64,000 nt of DNA, from contig NZ_SRJD01000011.1 in the NCBI RefSeq assembly GCF_004684935.1, positions 1 to 64,000 of the forward strand, given 5' to 3'. Position 1 is the first letter of the stretch; every line of letters starts with the position of its first letter. The notes beneath the pieces are model-generated. The model did not search any database and was not told the origin of the DNA. It was given only the letters and a program-made list of their open reading frames with translations. Below, in pieces: positions 1 through 7,794 of this stretch. A program made the translations under genes and the position numbers. Source of the DNA: Sporolactobacillus shoreae (GTDB lineage Bacteria > Bacillota > Bacilli > Bacillales > Sporolactobacillaceae).

Positions 1-81
1 CGACTCTATTCTAACTGAGATGATGGGCTCCGGCTCATTTTCTATGAAAAAAATGAAAGAAACAGGGGAAATCGAATCCCG

Positions 82-125
82 CTGTTTTTCTGGAGGGGGC
101 TGGCCAGCCCCCTCCAGAAAAACAG
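82..125. repeat. 44-bp perfect palindrome without spacer
   Basis: Two 22-nt arms, 82-103 and 104-125, are exact reverse complements meeting at TGG|CCA with no spacer. The T-run lies in the left arm and the matching A-run in the right arm, so neither strand has a free U-tail after the GC-rich stem and it is not a standard intrinsic terminator. From 126 to 475 I see no gene; a loose TTGATA at about 289 followed by AT-rich sequence could contribute to the sacB promoter, but I cannot place it firmly. Confidence 0.85.
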
Positions 126-475
126 AACCCCCTGCTCATTTCCTCATATTCAGATCACCCTATTTACACAAGTATACGGACTTAACTCGCAGTTCGGCAC
201 AAGGTTCTCCTGAATAGATAAAACAGGCTGACCTATACATCACTGTATCTCCAAAATATAAAGCTGTCTATTATAGGTACACAAACGAACTTGATACATA
301 GTGAATACGTAATATATGTAATATGATCTATACCTTTTGTTCTAATTACTTATACCCCCATGAAAGAATTTCTTGTCTATCATGATACATTTGGTCCAAT
401 TGACCTGATCAATACTTCCCAAGTATCCTTGAGTCACAAAACCCCAGCGATAGAAATGGGGATAGGGAGGAAGCT

Positions 476-1930
476 ATGGAGATCAGAAAAATATTGAAAC
501 GTACAACAGCAGCGGCAGTCGTGGCAGCCTTTTTGCTCGGCGGATCCGCTCAGACATTTGCAAAATCCAATGATTCAGCAAGTATTAATGAGGACTATGG
601 TATTTCGCATATTACGCGTCATGATATGCTGCAAATTCCGAATCAGCAACAGAGTGACAAGTTTAAGGTGCCGGAGTTTAATCCGCAGACGATCAAGAAC
701 ATCCCTTCAGCTAAAGGTGTTGATGCTGCTGGGAATCCAATTGATCTGGATGTATGGGACAGCTGGCCGCTCCAGAATGCCGATGGAACGGCAGCCAATT
801 ATCACGGTTATCATATCGTGTTCGCTCTGGCGGGAAATCCCAAAGTCGGCAGTGATACATTCATCTATCTTTTCTATCAAAAGGTGGGCGACACAAGCCT
901 CGACAGTTGGAAGAATGCCGGACGTGTCTTTAAGAAGGATGATCACTTAAACGCCAATGATCCGATCCTTAAGAATCAGTCAGAAGAGTGGTCGGGCTCG
1001 GCGACTTTAACCTCTGATGGAAATGTTCGTTTGTTCTATACGGACCGTGACAGCTGGTCACCGGATTCCGGGCATTATGGGAAACAAACGCTGACGACCG
1101 CTCAGATTAATGTATCTCAGCCGGACGCGGATACATTGAAAGTCGATGGTGTGCAAGACTATAAATCTATTTTTGATGGCGACGGCAAATACTATCAAAC
1201 CGTTCAGCAGGGTACTCAGACAGATTCGGACAACCACACGCTGAGAGATCCGCATTATGTTGAAGATAACGGCCACAAGTATCTTGTCTTTGAAGCGAAT
1301 ACGGGAACTGACGATGGATATCAGGGTGACGACCAGCTCAACAACCGTGCCTATTACGGCGGGGGCCAATCATTCTTTAATCAAGAAAGAGCGGCTCTCT
1401 TGCAAAGTCCGAAGAAAAATCTTGCGACGCTCGCGAATGGTGCCTTGGGCATTATTGAACTGAATGATGATTATACGCTTAAGAAAGTCATGAAGCCACT
1501 CATTACGTCGAACACAATCACTGATGAAATCGAACGCGCAAATATCTTTAAAATGAATGGAAAGTGGTACCTGTTTACAGATTCCAGAGGGGCAAAAATG
1601 ACCATTAACGGGATCGGTGACAAGGATGTATACATGCTGGGATTTGTCTCTGATTCCTTGACCGGCACGTATAAACCGTTGAACAAGAGCGGCCTGGTTC
1701 TGCAGATGGGGCTTGATCCGAATGACCTGACCTGGACGTACTCTCATTTTGCAGTGCCACAGACAAAAGGCGATAACGTGGTCATTACAAGCTATATGAC
1801 GAACAGGGGACTCTTTGACGATCACCATTCCACGTTCGCCCCGAGCTTCCTGCTCAACATTAAAGGATCTAAAACTTCAATAGTAAAAGACAGCATTCTT
1901 GAACAGGGACAGCTGACGGTTGATCAGTAA
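476..1930 (+). CDS. sacB: Levansucrase (GH68), secreted
   Basis: Extracellular fructosyltransferase that splits sucrose and polymerises the fructose part into levan. The 484-residue product has a Sec signal peptide (basic start, hydrophobic stretch about 12-22, cleavage near TFA-KS) and then reads nearly collinear with B. subtilis SacB. The catalytic triad is visible: nucleophile Asp95 in WDSW, Asp258 in the RDP motif, and Glu353 as acid/base in DEIER. Compared with SacB there is a small insertion (about residues 83-91) just before the nucleophile motif. Start ATG 476 follows GGGAGG at about 466-471. The next gene encodes an endolevanase, the same order as B. subtilis sacB-levB. I do not see a clear SacY-type antiterminator site in the leader, so control may differ from B. 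subtilis. Function is secure from sequence. Confidence 0.97.
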   Translation: MEIRKILKRTTAAAVVAAFLLGGSAQTFAKSNDSASINEDYGISHITRHDMLQIPNQQQSDKFKVPEFNPQTIKNIPSAKGVDAAGNPIDLDVWDSWPLQNADGTAANYHGYHIVFALAGNPKVGSDTFIYLFYQKVGDTSLDSWKNAGRVFKKDDHLNANDPILKNQSEEWSGSATLTSDGNVRLFYTDRDSWSPDSGHYGKQTLTTAQINVSQPDADTLKVDGVQDYKSIFDGDGKYYQTVQQGTQTDSDNHTLRDPHYVEDNGHKYLVFEANTGTDDGYQGDDQLNNRAYYGGGQSFFNQERAALLQSPKKNLATLANGALGIIELNDDYTLKKVMKPLITSNTITDEIERANIFKMNGKWYLFTDSRGAKMTINGIGDKDVYMLGFVSDSLTGTYKPLNKSGLVLQMGLDPNDLTWTYSHFAVPQTKGDNVVITSYMTNRGLFDDHHSTFAPSFLLNIKGSKTSIVKDSILEQGQLTVDQ

Positions 1931-1974
1931 TGATTTAACCAGTGATTTCCTGGTTATAGATGATGCAATAAGAG

Positions 1975-2006
1975 GAAAATGTCGTATAGCGGCATTTTCT
2001 TTTTTT
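1975..2006 (+). terminator. Intrinsic terminator after sacB
   Basis: Arms GAAAATGTCG (1975-1984) and CGGCATTTTC (1990-1999), one G-U pair, followed by a run of seven T. It lies between sacB and the endolevanase gene, so it probably makes levB partly dependent on read-through or a second start. Confidence 0.8.
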
Positions 2007-2069
2007 CGTGAAAAATGATAGGGTGACGTTATCATTTCTGAATTATAAAAAATGATCGGGGCGCTAATA

Positions 2070-3632
2070 TTGAAACAGTTTTTTTACAGAAAGCAAAAAT
2101 GGTTGTGGATTTTTCTGGTCGGTCTGATTCTGATCATGACTCTTTGGATCATGAACCTGAATCTTAATAAAAAGGCGACGAAACCGGTTGAACTGGAGAA
2201 AACTTACAGGGCAACGTACCATTTCACGGTACCTGACCATTGGATGAATGATCCTCAGCGGCCCTTTTATCTGGATGGAAAATATCATTTCTATTATCTC
2301 TATAATCGTGATTACCCGAAAGGCAATGGTACAGAATGGCGTCAGGCAACATCCAGAGACCTGGTGCACTGGAAGGATGAGGGGGTGGCGATTCCTAAGT
2401 ACACAACGAAGAATGGCGACATCTGGTCGGGATCGACTGTTGTTGATACAAAAAATAGTGCTGGATTTGGGAAGAACGCAGTCGTGGCGATTGTGACACA
2501 GCCTTCAGCGGATGGAGGAAAGCAGGAGCAGTATCTTTGGTACAGCACAGACAAAGGAAAAACGTTTAAATCGTACAGTGATCAGCCTGTTTTGGCGAAT
2601 CCCGGAGTAAAAGATTTCAGAGATCCTAAAATCATCTGGGATGATCATGCTGATAAATGGGTCATGCTCCTCGCGGAAGGGACAAAAATCGGTTTTTATG
2701 AGTCGGGTGATCTGAAACATTGGCGGTATACCGGAGGTTTCTTTACAATGAATATTGGCATCGTTGAGTGCCCGGATCTTTTCATAATGAGGGCTGATGA
2801 CGGAACCTACAAATGGATCCTCGGCAGCAGTGCAAATGGGAAATCAATCGGTTTGCCCAATACTTATGCCTACTGGACAGGCACCTATAATGGGCAGGAA
2901 TTTATTGCGGATCATGCTGAGCCAGAATGGCTGGATTATGGGTTTGACTGGTATGCCGGTGTTACATTCGAGAATGGGACCAGCACCGACAAATATTCAG
3001 AACGCTATGCGCTGGCCTGGATGAATAATTGGGATTATCCGAACAGTACACCGACGCTGAAAAATGGATTTAACGGTATGGATTCGATTGTCCGGCAGAT
3101 CAGGCTGAAGAAACAAGATAACAACACGTACACTCTGATTTCTCAGCCGGTGAATTCGCTGAAACAGCTGACTGTGTCAACAGACCGATTGAAACAGATT
3201 AAAGTGAGCGGATCAAAAACACTGGATTTTAAGGGCGATGCCTATCAATTGGATGCGGATATCAGGTGGTCTGATGCCAGAAATGTTGGATTACAACTCA
3301 GAGAGTCATCAGACCAAAAAAGGCATATTGATACTGGAATCTTTGTGGAGGGAAAATATTCCTATCTCAACCGGGCATTTTCCGGACAACCGGACGAAAG
3401 CAAGAGATATCTGGAAAGCAGAATGCCGTTTGATGTAAGAAAAAAACAGGCGCATCTCAGAATATTAGTCGATAAGACGAGTATTGAAGTGTTTATTGAT
3501 GATGGAAAAGTTGTCTATTCGGATGAGATCTTTCCAAAATTAAGTGATCAGGGGATCGCGCTCTTTTCCGAAGGCGGCACTTCTGTTTTTTCCAATATAG
3601 AGATCAAGCATTTCCGTTCGTTAAATCAATGA
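2070..3632 (+). CDS. levB: Membrane-anchored endolevanase (GH32), LevB-like
   Basis: Hydrolyses levan, the product of the upstream enzyme, outside the cell. An N-terminal hydrophobic segment (about residues 13-28 from this start) acts as signal or anchor, then a GH32 five-bladed propeller with WMNDPQ (nucleophile Asp), FRDP and ECPD (acid/base Glu), followed by a beta-sandwich with the LVDKTSIEVFIDDG strand typical of the family. It matches B. subtilis LevB along its length (about 516 residues there, 520 here). I prefer TTG 2070, which has GGGG about 9 bases upstream; an in-frame ATG at 2052 has no ribosome site. Levansucrase plus endolevanase form one levan-turnover unit. Confidence 0.92.
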   Translation: MKQFFYRKQKWLWIFLVGLILIMTLWIMNLNLNKKATKPVELEKTYRATYHFTVPDHWMNDPQRPFYLDGKYHFYYLYNRDYPKGNGTEWRQATSRDLVHWKDEGVAIPKYTTKNGDIWSGSTVVDTKNSAGFGKNAVVAIVTQPSADGGKQEQYLWYSTDKGKTFKSYSDQPVLANPGVKDFRDPKIIWDDHADKWVMLLAEGTKIGFYESGDLKHWRYTGGFFTMNIGIVECPDLFIMRADDGTYKWILGSSANGKSIGLPNTYAYWTGTYNGQEFIADHAEPEWLDYGFDWYAGVTFENGTSTDKYSERYALAWMNNWDYPNSTPTLKNGFNGMDSIVRQIRLKKQDNNTYTLISQPVNSLKQLTVSTDRLKQIKVSGSKTLDFKGDAYQLDADIRWSDARNVGLQLRESSDQKRHIDTGIFVEGKYSYLNRAFSGQPDESKRYLESRMPFDVRKKQAHLRILVDKTSIEVFIDDGKVVYSDEIFPKLSDQGIALFSEGGTSVFSNIEIKHFRSLNQ

Positions 3633-3795
3633 AATATAAGATTCTAGAAAAGCGTGACAAACGACATGCTTGAAAACCGGGCGCATCATAGAATAAGGGT
3701 GTGAATCATAAACGTTCAAAAAATTATTCTTATTTTTTTCTTACTTGTAGGTTATTTTTTCGTGTTATAGTACAATATAAGCAGGAGTGATTAAC

Positions 3796-4137
3796 ATGAA
3801 AAAGGATCTGTCACTTTGTCCAAAATTTGAGCGCGCTTTTCAGGTTATCGGGAAAAAATGGAATGGTTTAATCATCGAAGTCCTGTTAAAGGGCGAATGC
3901 CACTTCAGCAATATTGCCGACGCTATTCCTGAGCTCAGTGACCGGATGCTGGCCGCAAGACTGAGGGAACTTGAAGGATTGGAAATTGTTAAACGCTGTG
4001 TGGATACCGGCTATCCCGTGCAAGTGACCTATCGGCTTACAGATAAAGGCAGGGAAATCCAGCCTGTCCTTAATGAAGTGCACCGCTGGGCAGACAAATG
4101 GTTTGTCGCGGGGACTCAGGAACAGAAGACAAATTAG
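3796..4137 (+). CDS. HxlR/DUF24-family redox-type transcription regulator
   Basis: Small winged-helix DNA-binding protein of 113 residues, whole length taken up by the HxlR domain (PIxxFSxI-like core visible as CHFSNIADAIPELSDRML). Cys8 in the N-terminal CPK context is the position used as redox or electrophile sensor in YodB and CatR of B. subtilis; Cys35 and a Cys near residue 64 are further candidates. ATG 3796 has AGGAG at 3783-3787; a GTG at 3787 overlaps that site and is not used. An extended -10 box (TGTTATAGT, 3763-3771) lies upstream. It precedes a nitroreductase with a palindromic site in its promoter, so I infer that it represses that gene until quinones, aldehydes or similar compounds modify it. 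Confidence 0.88.
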   Translation: MKKDLSLCPKFERAFQVIGKKWNGLIIEVLLKGECHFSNIADAIPELSDRMLAARLRELEGLEIVKRCVDTGYPVQVTYRLTDKGREIQPVLNEVHRWADKWFVAGTQEQKTN

Positions 4138-4175
4138 TTTACTTTTTTTCACCATGATACTATACTTACGTAAGT
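4138..4175 (+). promoter_or_regulatory. Nitroreductase promoter with overlapping palindromic operator
   Basis: TTTACT (4138-4143), 17-bp spacer, TATACT (4161-4166). A perfect 12-bp palindrome ACTTACGTAAGT (4164-4175) overlaps the -10 box. The layout fits repression by the HxlR-type protein encoded just upstream; this assignment is inference. Confidence 0.65.
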
Positions 4176-4208
4176 TAAAGAAAAAAAATAAGTAAGGGAG
4201 CCCGTAAA

Positions 4209-4847
4209 ATGTCCGAAACTTTGCAAGCATTTGTTAAATCCAATGAATTTTTGGATGGGATGAAAAAGCGCCGTACGATTTATGCGCTCGATAAGGATAT
4301 TAAATCCAGCAAGGAAGAAATTGTAGCCACAATAGAGGAAGCTGTAAAAAATGCTCCGTCGGCTTTCAATTCCCAGTCAGCACGCGTCGTTGTTCTTTTC
4401 GGTGCGGAAAGTGACAAGCTATGGGGAGAAGGCGGTATCGCTGAGCAGGCCATCCGTAAGGTTCTGCCTGAAGGGCAATCCTTTGACTCGACAGCGAAGA
4501 AACTTGCTTCCTTCAATGCCGGAGTCGGCACAATTCTCTATTTCGAGGATATGGATGTGATTGAAGGTCTGCAGAAGAATTTCCCGTTATACGCAGACAA
4601 TTTCCCAGTGTGGTCTGAGCACAGCACAGGCATTACTCAATTTGCCGTATGGTCGGCACTCGCGAATATCGGAATCGGTGGATCGCTTCAGCACTACAAT
4701 CCGCTGATTGATGATGCGCTTCGTGAAACATTTGATATCCCGGCAAACTGGAAACTTCGCGGCCAGATGCCATTTGGTAACATCGTGGCTCCGGCCGATC
4801 CGAAAGAATTTCAGCCGATTGATGAACGAGTTAAAGTGTTCGGCTGA
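4209..4847 (+). CDS. Nitroreductase family protein (Frm2/Hbn1-like)
   Basis: FMN-dependent NAD(P)H oxidoreductase of 212 residues, one nitroreductase domain. The N-terminal KRRTIYALDK segment is the FMN phosphate-binding arginine motif; SAFNSQSARVVVL and the C-terminal GQMPFGNI are typical of the Frm2/Hbn1 type, whose members act on nitroaromatics, quinones and lipid-peroxide signals. Start ATG 4209 follows GGGAG at 4196-4200. It follows an HxlR-type regulator in the same direction with its own promoter and operator, suggesting an inducible detoxification enzyme. Physiological substrate unknown. Confidence 0.88.
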   Translation: MSETLQAFVKSNEFLDGMKKRRTIYALDKDIKSSKEEIVATIEEAVKNAPSAFNSQSARVVVLFGAESDKLWGEGGIAEQAIRKVLPEGQSFDSTAKKLASFNAGVGTILYFEDMDVIEGLQKNFPLYADNFPVWSEHSTGITQFAVWSALANIGIGGSLQHYNPLIDDALRETFDIPANWKLRGQMPFGNIVAPADPKEFQPIDERVKVFG

Positions 4848-4877
4848 TCGGAGACTAGCCTGATTAGCAAGAAGAGG

Positions 4878-4910
4878 GATCGTAGTGGTTATCACACGAT
4901 CTCTTTTTTA
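4878..4910 (+). terminator. Intrinsic terminator after nitroreductase
   Basis: Stem GATCGT-a-GTG with CAC-ACGATC around the loop GTTAT, followed by TCTTTTTTA. Confidence 0.75.
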
Positions 4911-4922
4911 AAAGGTCAGAAA

Positions 4923-5139
4923 GTATAAATCTGGCCAATAAAACAGGGCATTGGATGAGATTCAAAGCGGAGGTGCGAGACGCCTGCGGGATAGCGAGCC
5001 AAGGGAGACCCCACAGCGAGGGTACCGAACGAGGAGGCTCACGGATCGCCCGCGGCAAGCGAGCAACCGAAGCGTTGATCCAACATCTCAATAACACAGG
5101 GTTAATGATTAGGGACCGGGCTCGCCCGGTTTTTCTTAT
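4923..5139. repeat. Dispersed intergenic element, full copy (copy A)
   Basis: About 217 bp that recurs in inverted orientation at 41480-41606. Shared left end: GTATAAATCTGG, then a TAAAACAG block and a GGATGAGATTCAAAGCG block. Shared right end: GAAGCGTTGATCCAAC, then an ATAACACAGGGT block, then a GC hairpin ACCGGG-ctcg-CCCGGT (5115-5130) followed by TTTTCTT. Between them copy A carries about 90-100 bp of structured core absent from copy B; the core can fold with CTGCGGG against CCCGCGG and GAGCC against GGCTC. Cores of this type (GAGACCCC, GAGGAGGCTC, CCCGCGG) are, from memory, widespread as repeats in Bacillaceae genomes. No gene lies here; a short open frame across it is an artefact of the repeat. 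Confidence 0.8.
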
Positions 5140-5216
5140 TTGATGAAAAAATTTGTTCATGCAGCCGACATGAATTTCAATTAAGTCGGAAATTATTTAA
5201 AAATTCTACATTCATC

Positions 5217-5246
5217 TTGCCAATCTCAAAAAAATGAGGGTATAAT
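5217..5246 (+). promoter_or_regulatory. Sigma-A promoter of the amino-acid ABC operon
   Basis: TTGCCA (5217-5222), 18-bp spacer, TATAAT (5241-5246), about 58 bp before the start codon of the binding protein. Confidence 0.7.
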
Positions 5247-5304
5247 AAAAACTAATTTAAGCCTAAGAAACAATGACGAGACAGAAACAGGGGGCAATTC
5301 AAAG

Positions 5305-6120
5305 ATGATCAAGAAATTTTCAGTTCTCTCCATTATTTTAGCGTTGGTGCTCGCACTGACGGCCTGTGCTTCCGGCAGCTCCAGCGGTTCAGGCAATGGC
5401 ACGACGACTAAGAAAACACTGCGCGTTGTGAATGATGCGACTTATGCTCCTTTTGAATATTTGGACAAAGGGAAAATGACCGGTTTTGATGTTGATGTGA
5501 TGCAGGCTCTCGCCAAAGCAGCAGGCTATAAGTACAACCTAGTCAATGTCGGATGGGATCCGGTGTTCGCTGAATTGAAAAGCAAGACAGCGGATATGAG
5601 TATTTCCGCGATTTCGATTACCAGCGACCGTGAGAAAACTTATGACTTTTCTGTGCCATACTTCCTTTCAACAAACAAGATTCTTGTTCCAAAGGATAGT
5701 GCGGTCAAGTCAGCCGCCGATTTAAAGGGTAAGACTGTGGCTGTTCAGACAGGGACAACAGGTCAGATCGCTGTAGAAAAGATTCTTGGCAAGAACAGCC
5801 CGAAAATCAAAAAATTCAAGACGATTAGCCTTGCAATCATGGAAATGCTGAATCATGGGGCAGATGCAGTTGTAGCCGACAATACAGTTATTGAGCAGTA
5901 TGCAAGACTCAATCCAGGCAAAAACCTGAAGGTCATTGACGACAAAAAGGCTTTCGTTCCTGAATTTTATGGCCTTATGTATCCAAAAGACAGCAAACTG
6001 AAACCCGTTTTTGACAAGGCGATCAATAAAATTTACAGTGACGGCACTTATACCAAGATTTATGAAAAATGGTTTAAGAGTACACCAGATCTGGCAACGT
6101 TGAAAGCACAGCAGAAATAA
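5305..6120 (+). CDS. Polar amino-acid ABC transporter, substrate-binding lipoprotein
   Basis: Captures an amino acid outside the cell and delivers it to the permease encoded next. Lipoprotein signal with lipobox LTA-C, lipidated Cys21, then a Ser/Gly-rich linker and a SBP_bac_3 domain (LRVVNDATYAPFEYLD to the C-terminal YEKWF). Within it TGFDVDVMQALAK and SISAISITSDREKTYDFSVPY are the usual ligand-cleft segments. 271 residues is normal for GlnH/ArtP/TcyA relatives. The ligand (glutamine, arginine or cystine) cannot be told from sequence alone. A strong hairpin follows the gene and probably keeps this protein in excess over the membrane parts. Confidence 0.9.
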   Translation: MIKKFSVLSIILALVLALTACASGSSSGSGNGTTTKKTLRVVNDATYAPFEYLDKGKMTGFDVDVMQALAKAAGYKYNLVNVGWDPVFAELKSKTADMSISAISITSDREKTYDFSVPYFLSTNKILVPKDSAVKSAADLKGKTVAVQTGTTGQIAVEKILGKNSPKIKKFKTISLAIMEMLNHGADAVVADNTVIEQYARLNPGKNLKVIDDKKAFVPEFYGLMYPKDSKLKPVFDKAINKIYSDGTYTKIYEKWFKSTPDLATLKAQQK

Positions 6121-6147
6121 TAAAACTTTAATGAAATATGAATGACC

Positions 6148-6186
6148 AAAAAGTTGCTTAACCCTGACAGTTAGGCAACTTTTTAA
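6148..6186 (+). terminator. Intra-operon hairpin between binding protein and permease
   Basis: AAAAAGTTGC (6148-6157) pairs with GCAACTTTTT (6175-6184), with inner TAAC/GTTA pairs. It lies between genes of one importer, so partial termination or 3' protection giving excess binding protein is the likely role. Confidence 0.75.
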
Positions 6187-6204
6187 AGTTAGGAGAGGGT
6201 TTAT

Positions 6205-6861
6205 TTGGGCTTTCGGTTTGATTTGATCTGGGGATACGGGCCCCTCTTCCTAAGTGGTATGATGTTCACCATTGGGTTTTCGCTCGCAGGTATTGTGTTT
6301 GGAACCATTCTTGGCCTGATCGTATCATTTGGAAAAATGATGAAGAATAAATGGCTTTCAGCTCCCTTTGTTTGCTATATCGGTTTTTTCAGGGGCACCC
6401 CTTTGTTTGTACAGATTTTGATTATTCATTTTGGTGTCGTTCCGAAAATTTTGGGCCAATCCAATGCTATTGTTGCCGGAGTTATCGCCCTTTCGCTGAA
6501 TGAAGCGGCGTATATCGCAGAAGTCTTCCGCGCAGGTATTCAATCGATTGACGAAGGCCAGACGGAGGCTGCCCGATCCTTGGGCATGAGTCATTGGCAG
6601 GCGATGCGTTATATCATTCTGCCTCAGGCTGTGAAGCGAGTGCTCCCACCGATGGGCAACGAATTTATCAGTCTGATTAAGGATTCTTCTCTAATTTCAG
6701 CGATTGCTGCACCTGAAATGACCTATGTGGCGACAGAGATGAACGCACAATATACACTCGTTTGGGAGCCGTATCTGACCATCGCGTTCATCTATCTGAT
6801 TCTGACGCTGATCATGAGTTTCATTGTACATCGCCTGGAAAGAAGGATGGCCACAAAATGA
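6205..6861 (+). CDS. Polar amino-acid ABC transporter, permease
   Basis: Inner-membrane channel subunit, 218 residues, HisM/GlnP type. Several membrane helices are visible (about 14-38, 55-75, 85-105, 185-210) and the cytoplasmic EAA loop reads [14 protein letters not shown] then TEAARSLGM, the contact site for the ATPase. Start is TTG 6205 behind AGGAGAGGG (6191-6199). The stop TGA overlaps the start of the ATPase gene (ATGA), indicating translational coupling. Likely works as a homodimer because only one permease gene is present. Confidence 0.92.
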   Translation: MGFRFDLIWGYGPLFLSGMMFTIGFSLAGIVFGTILGLIVSFGKMMKNKWLSAPFVCYIGFFRGTPLFVQILIIHFGVVPKILGQSNAIVAGVIALSLNEAAYIAEVFRAGIQSIDEGQTEAARSLGMSHWQAMRYIILPQAVKRVLPPMGNEFISLIKDSSLISAIAAPEMTYVATEMNAQYTLVWEPYLTIAFIYLILTLIMSFIVHRLERRMATK

Positions 6862-7583
6862 TGATACAGGTAGAAAATCTAAAAAAATCCTTTGGTGAAA
6901 ACGAAGTATTGAAAAATATCAATGTAAGTGTGGAAAAGCAGGAAGTTGTTGTAGTCATTGGACCGTCGGGTTCTGGCAAGTCGACCCTGCTTCGATGCAT
7001 TAACCAGCTTGAATCGATTACTTCGGGTCACATCCTGATTGAAGGAGCGGACATCTCCGACAAGAAAGCAAATATTAATAAAATTCGTCAGGATGTCGGC
7101 ATGGTTTTCCAGCAGTTTAATCTTTTTCCGCACATGACTGTTCTTGAGAATATTATCTTGGCTCCTATGAAGGTCAAGAAGATTGCAAGGGATCAGGCAA
7201 AGGAAAAGGCCATTGAATTACTGAAAAAAGTTGGTCTGGAAGAAAAAGCGGATGCTTACCCGGATTCTTTGTCCGGCGGGCAGAAGCAGCGTATTGCTAT
7301 TGCCCGGGCACTGGCTATGGAACCAAAAATGATGCTGTTTGATGAGCCGACTTCGGCCCTCGATCCGGAAATGGTCGGCGATGTTCTCGATGTGATGAAG
7401 CGGCTGGCGAAGGACGGTATGACGATGGTTGTGGTCACTCATGAGATGGGCTTCGCCCGCGAAGTCGGTGACCGGGTCATTTTCATGGATGGCGGTTATA
7501 TCGTGGAAGAGAATGAGCCGCACGAACTGTTCAGCAACCCTCAGGAGGAGCGAACGAAAGCCTTTTTGAGTAAAGTGCTTTAA
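6858..7583 (+). CDS. Polar amino-acid ABC transporter, ATP-binding protein
   Basis: Energises the importer. From ATG 6858 the product has 241 residues: Walker [10 protein letters not shown] (35-43), Q-loop in VFQQFNLF (near 85), signature LSGGQ (138-142), Walker B LFDE (160-163), D-loop SALD and switch His195. This is the GlnQ/ArtR/TcyC group. The reading frame stays open upstream, but ATG 6858 overlaps the permease stop by four bases, has GAAAGAAGG upstream and gives the family length; ATG 6861 is the only close alternative. A strong terminator follows directly. Confidence 0.94.
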   Translation: MMIQVENLKKSFGENEVLKNINVSVEKQEVVVVIGPSGSGKSTLLRCINQLESITSGHILIEGADISDKKANINKIRQDVGMVFQQFNLFPHMTVLENIILAPMKVKKIARDQAKEKAIELLKKVGLEEKADAYPDSLSGGQKQRIAIARALAMEPKMMLFDEPTSALDPEMVGDVLDVMKRLAKDGMTMVVVTHEMGFAREVGDRVIFMDGGYIVEENEPHELFSNPQEERTKAFLSKVL

Positions 7584-7592
7584 AATAATTAT

Positions 7593-7630
7593 GAAAAAGG
7601 CCTGCTCGGATTCCGGAGCAGGCCTTTTTC
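7593..7630 (+). terminator. Strong intrinsic terminator
   Basis: Perfect 15-bp arms 7593-7607 and 7616-7630 (AAAAAGGCCTGCTC core) around GGATTCCG; ends the amino-acid ABC operon, and its T-run lies in the stem. Confidence 0.9.
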
Positions 7631-7673
7631 TACATCGTATTCAATACAGGAAAATTATTTGGAGAAGACACTG

Positions 7674-7788
7674 AATCGGACAGAGGAGGTGCCAAATCGG
7701 ACAGGAACTGAAAGAAACTGGACAGAGATCTGGATTAATTGGACAGAGATCACTCGAAATCGGACAGTTAAGTGATTTAATTGGACAG
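7674..7788. repeat. 21-bp-period mini-array 1 (core AATCGGACAG)
   Basis: Six copies of A-A-[T/C]-[C/T]-GGACAG end at 7683, 7704, 7725, 7746, 7767 and 7788: exactly 21 bp apart each time. The 11 bp between cores share no sequence. Core variation is confined to pyrimidine swaps. The array starts 44 bp after the ABC operon terminator and ends just before the stop of the convergent NERD gene. The minus strand stays open in the heptad frame (CPIxxxx repeats), but I see no credible start site, so I treat it as non-coding. Confidence 0.9.
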
Positions 7789-7794
7789 CCCCCA

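Noticed and set aside
20-217. Open reading frame of 65 codons across the 44-bp palindrome
   Set aside because: No ribosome site, crosses the palindrome, no recognisable protein features.
4955-5143. Open frame inside the dispersed element, copy A
   Set aside because: The element is non-coding: copy B lacks the central part and breaks the frame.
6762-6857. 32-codon N-terminal extension of the amino-acid ABC ATPase
   Set aside because: Lies within the permease gene; ATG 6858 has a ribosome site and gives the family length.
7674-7788. CRISPR array
   Set aside because: Repeats of 10 bp and spacers of 11 bp are far too short, and no cas genes are in the window.
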